Assembly (NCBI RefSeq): GCF_900142135.1
Contig: NZ_FQZU01000003.1
Location: 1 to 64,000, forward strand
Source of the DNA: Desulfatibacillum alkenivorans DSM 16219
Lineage (GTDB): Bacteria; Desulfobacterota; Desulfobacteria; Desulfobacterales; Desulfatibacillaceae
Reading direction: 5' to 3'
Length of the DNA stretch: 64,000 nucleotides
Within the stretch, counting starts at the first letter, position 1; each line of letters opens with the position of its first letter. Shown one piece after another: positions 63,679 through 64,000 of the stretch. The position numbers were made by a program, and so were the translations under genes. The notes below the pieces were generated by a model. It saw only the letters and a program-made list of their open reading frames with translations. It was not told the DNA's origin and ran no database searches.

Positions 63679-64000
63679 ATGCATACGCTTAGCGCCTTTC
63701 CTGACGAGATAAAGGATATCGTTGATCTTTTCGAAAAAGACCATGGAATACAATCATTGTGTGTTCGAGAACATCTTACATCTGGAAAATCAGGCGCTTA
63801 TGTTGGCATAGTAGATTGTGAAGGAGATATTGATGGCCTTTTTGTTCTAAAGGTTGGTGATATTTCAGAGCAATATGATGACGAGATTGCCTTACACGAA
63901 AAAGCGGTATCTGTTGGGGCTTTTAATAAAAAAATTCCAGAAATTGTGGGGAGTATTAGAAACGAAAATCAGTACCTGCTTTTGCTAAAAATTGCTGGCA
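63679..64000 (+). CDS. Kinase/phosphotransferase-fold protein, N-terminal part (3' end outside window)
   Basis: The frame is open from ATG 63679, after AAGGGGG at good distance, to the window edge (107 full codons). LTSGKSGAYVGIVD looks like a glycine-rich loop, FVLKVGD has the Lys expected in strand three, and DEIALHEKAV could give the pairing Glu; LLLLKIAG follows as a hinge-like strand. This is the order of an APH/protein-kinase N-lobe, seen also in ternary-complex-associated domains of conflict systems. The DNA is much richer in A and T than the window at large, which suggests recent transfer. The family call is tentative, because the catalytic lobe is not in view. Confidence 0.55.
   Translation, partial: MHTLSAFPDEIKDIVDLFEKDHGIQSLCVREHLTSGKSGAYVGIVDCEGDIDGLFVLKVGDISEQYDDEIALHEKAVSVGAFNKKIPEIVGSIRNENQYLLLLKIAG

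Noticed and set aside
63523-63753. 76-codon minus-strand open frame
   Set aside because: It overlaps the start of the better supported kinase-fold gene and has no family features.
1-64000. CRISPR arrays, tRNA and rRNA genes
   Set aside because: No regularly spaced repeats, cloverleaf signatures or rRNA-like stretches were recognised by eye.

Overview
The window looks like a chromosomal segment of a mesophilic, strictly anaerobic Desulfobacteria (Deltaproteobacteria) member. The closest fit from memory is a Desulfatibacillum-type alkane-degrading sulfate reducer, but this genus-level call is inference without a database search. The grounds are moderately high GC, strong AAGGAG ribosome sites, many sigma-54 signals, a rich set of hybrid kinases, a RACo-like corrinoid activase and a fatty-acyl-CoA degradation cluster. 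Nearly every base belongs to a recognisable gene. The edges are more accessory: a cut ISAs1 transposase at the left, and an AT-rich stretch with a cut kinase-fold gene at the right.

Layout. (1) 1-4.1 kb: transposase tail, MFS and EamA transporters, a small ABM monooxygenase, and a decayed REP-associated tyrosine transposase (RAYT) with four clustered hairpins upstream. (2) 4.2-12.6 kb: a complete branched-chain-type amino-acid ABC transporter (livK-H-M-G-F order) followed 16 bases later by a 1204-residue PutA and a textbook terminator, which suggests one uptake-plus-oxidation operon, probably for proline. (3) 12.7-14.5 kb: a two-gene cassette of an OLD/RecF-like ATPase and a DUF4276 Toprim-like protein, overlapping by GTGA; this is the best candidate for an undescribed defence-type system. 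(4) 14.5-24 kb: housekeeping and RNA genes (DUF711 plus ACT protein, shikimate kinase, MltF, archease, RtcB), a hybrid histidine kinase behind a sigma-54 promoter, and a GNA1162-like/SPOR lipoprotein. (5) 24.5-29.5 kb: TrmL, a RACo-like activase without its ferredoxin domain, and a large M16 protease.

(6) 29.7-43.2 kb: a complete chemosensory operon behind a near-consensus sigma-54 promoter. It encodes CheA with two HPt domains, CheW, an orphan periplasmic binding protein, two MCPs ending in the same CheR-tether-like pentapeptide, CheR, CheB, CheD, two single-domain receivers, an HDOD protein and a CheX-like phosphatase. (7) 43.2-55.4 kb, opposite strand: three large hybrid kinases and a TPR-GAF-AAA-Fis sigma-54 activator. 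(8) 55.6-63.2 kb: an acyl-CoA degradation operon of two acyl-CoA dehydrogenases, an SDR, an HMG-CoA-synthase-like/DUF35 fusion, an SCP2-type thiolase and two MaoC-fold subunits. Several members lack the usual catalytic residues, so the set resembles heteromeric systems for branched or bulky acyl chains more than ordinary beta-oxidation. (9) 63.2-64 kb: AT-rich DNA with a perfect palindrome and the start of a kinase-fold gene.

Sigma-54 is a recurring theme: three promoter-like matches precede the chemosensory operon, a hybrid kinase and the acyl-CoA operon, and a sigma-54 activator gene is divergent from the last.
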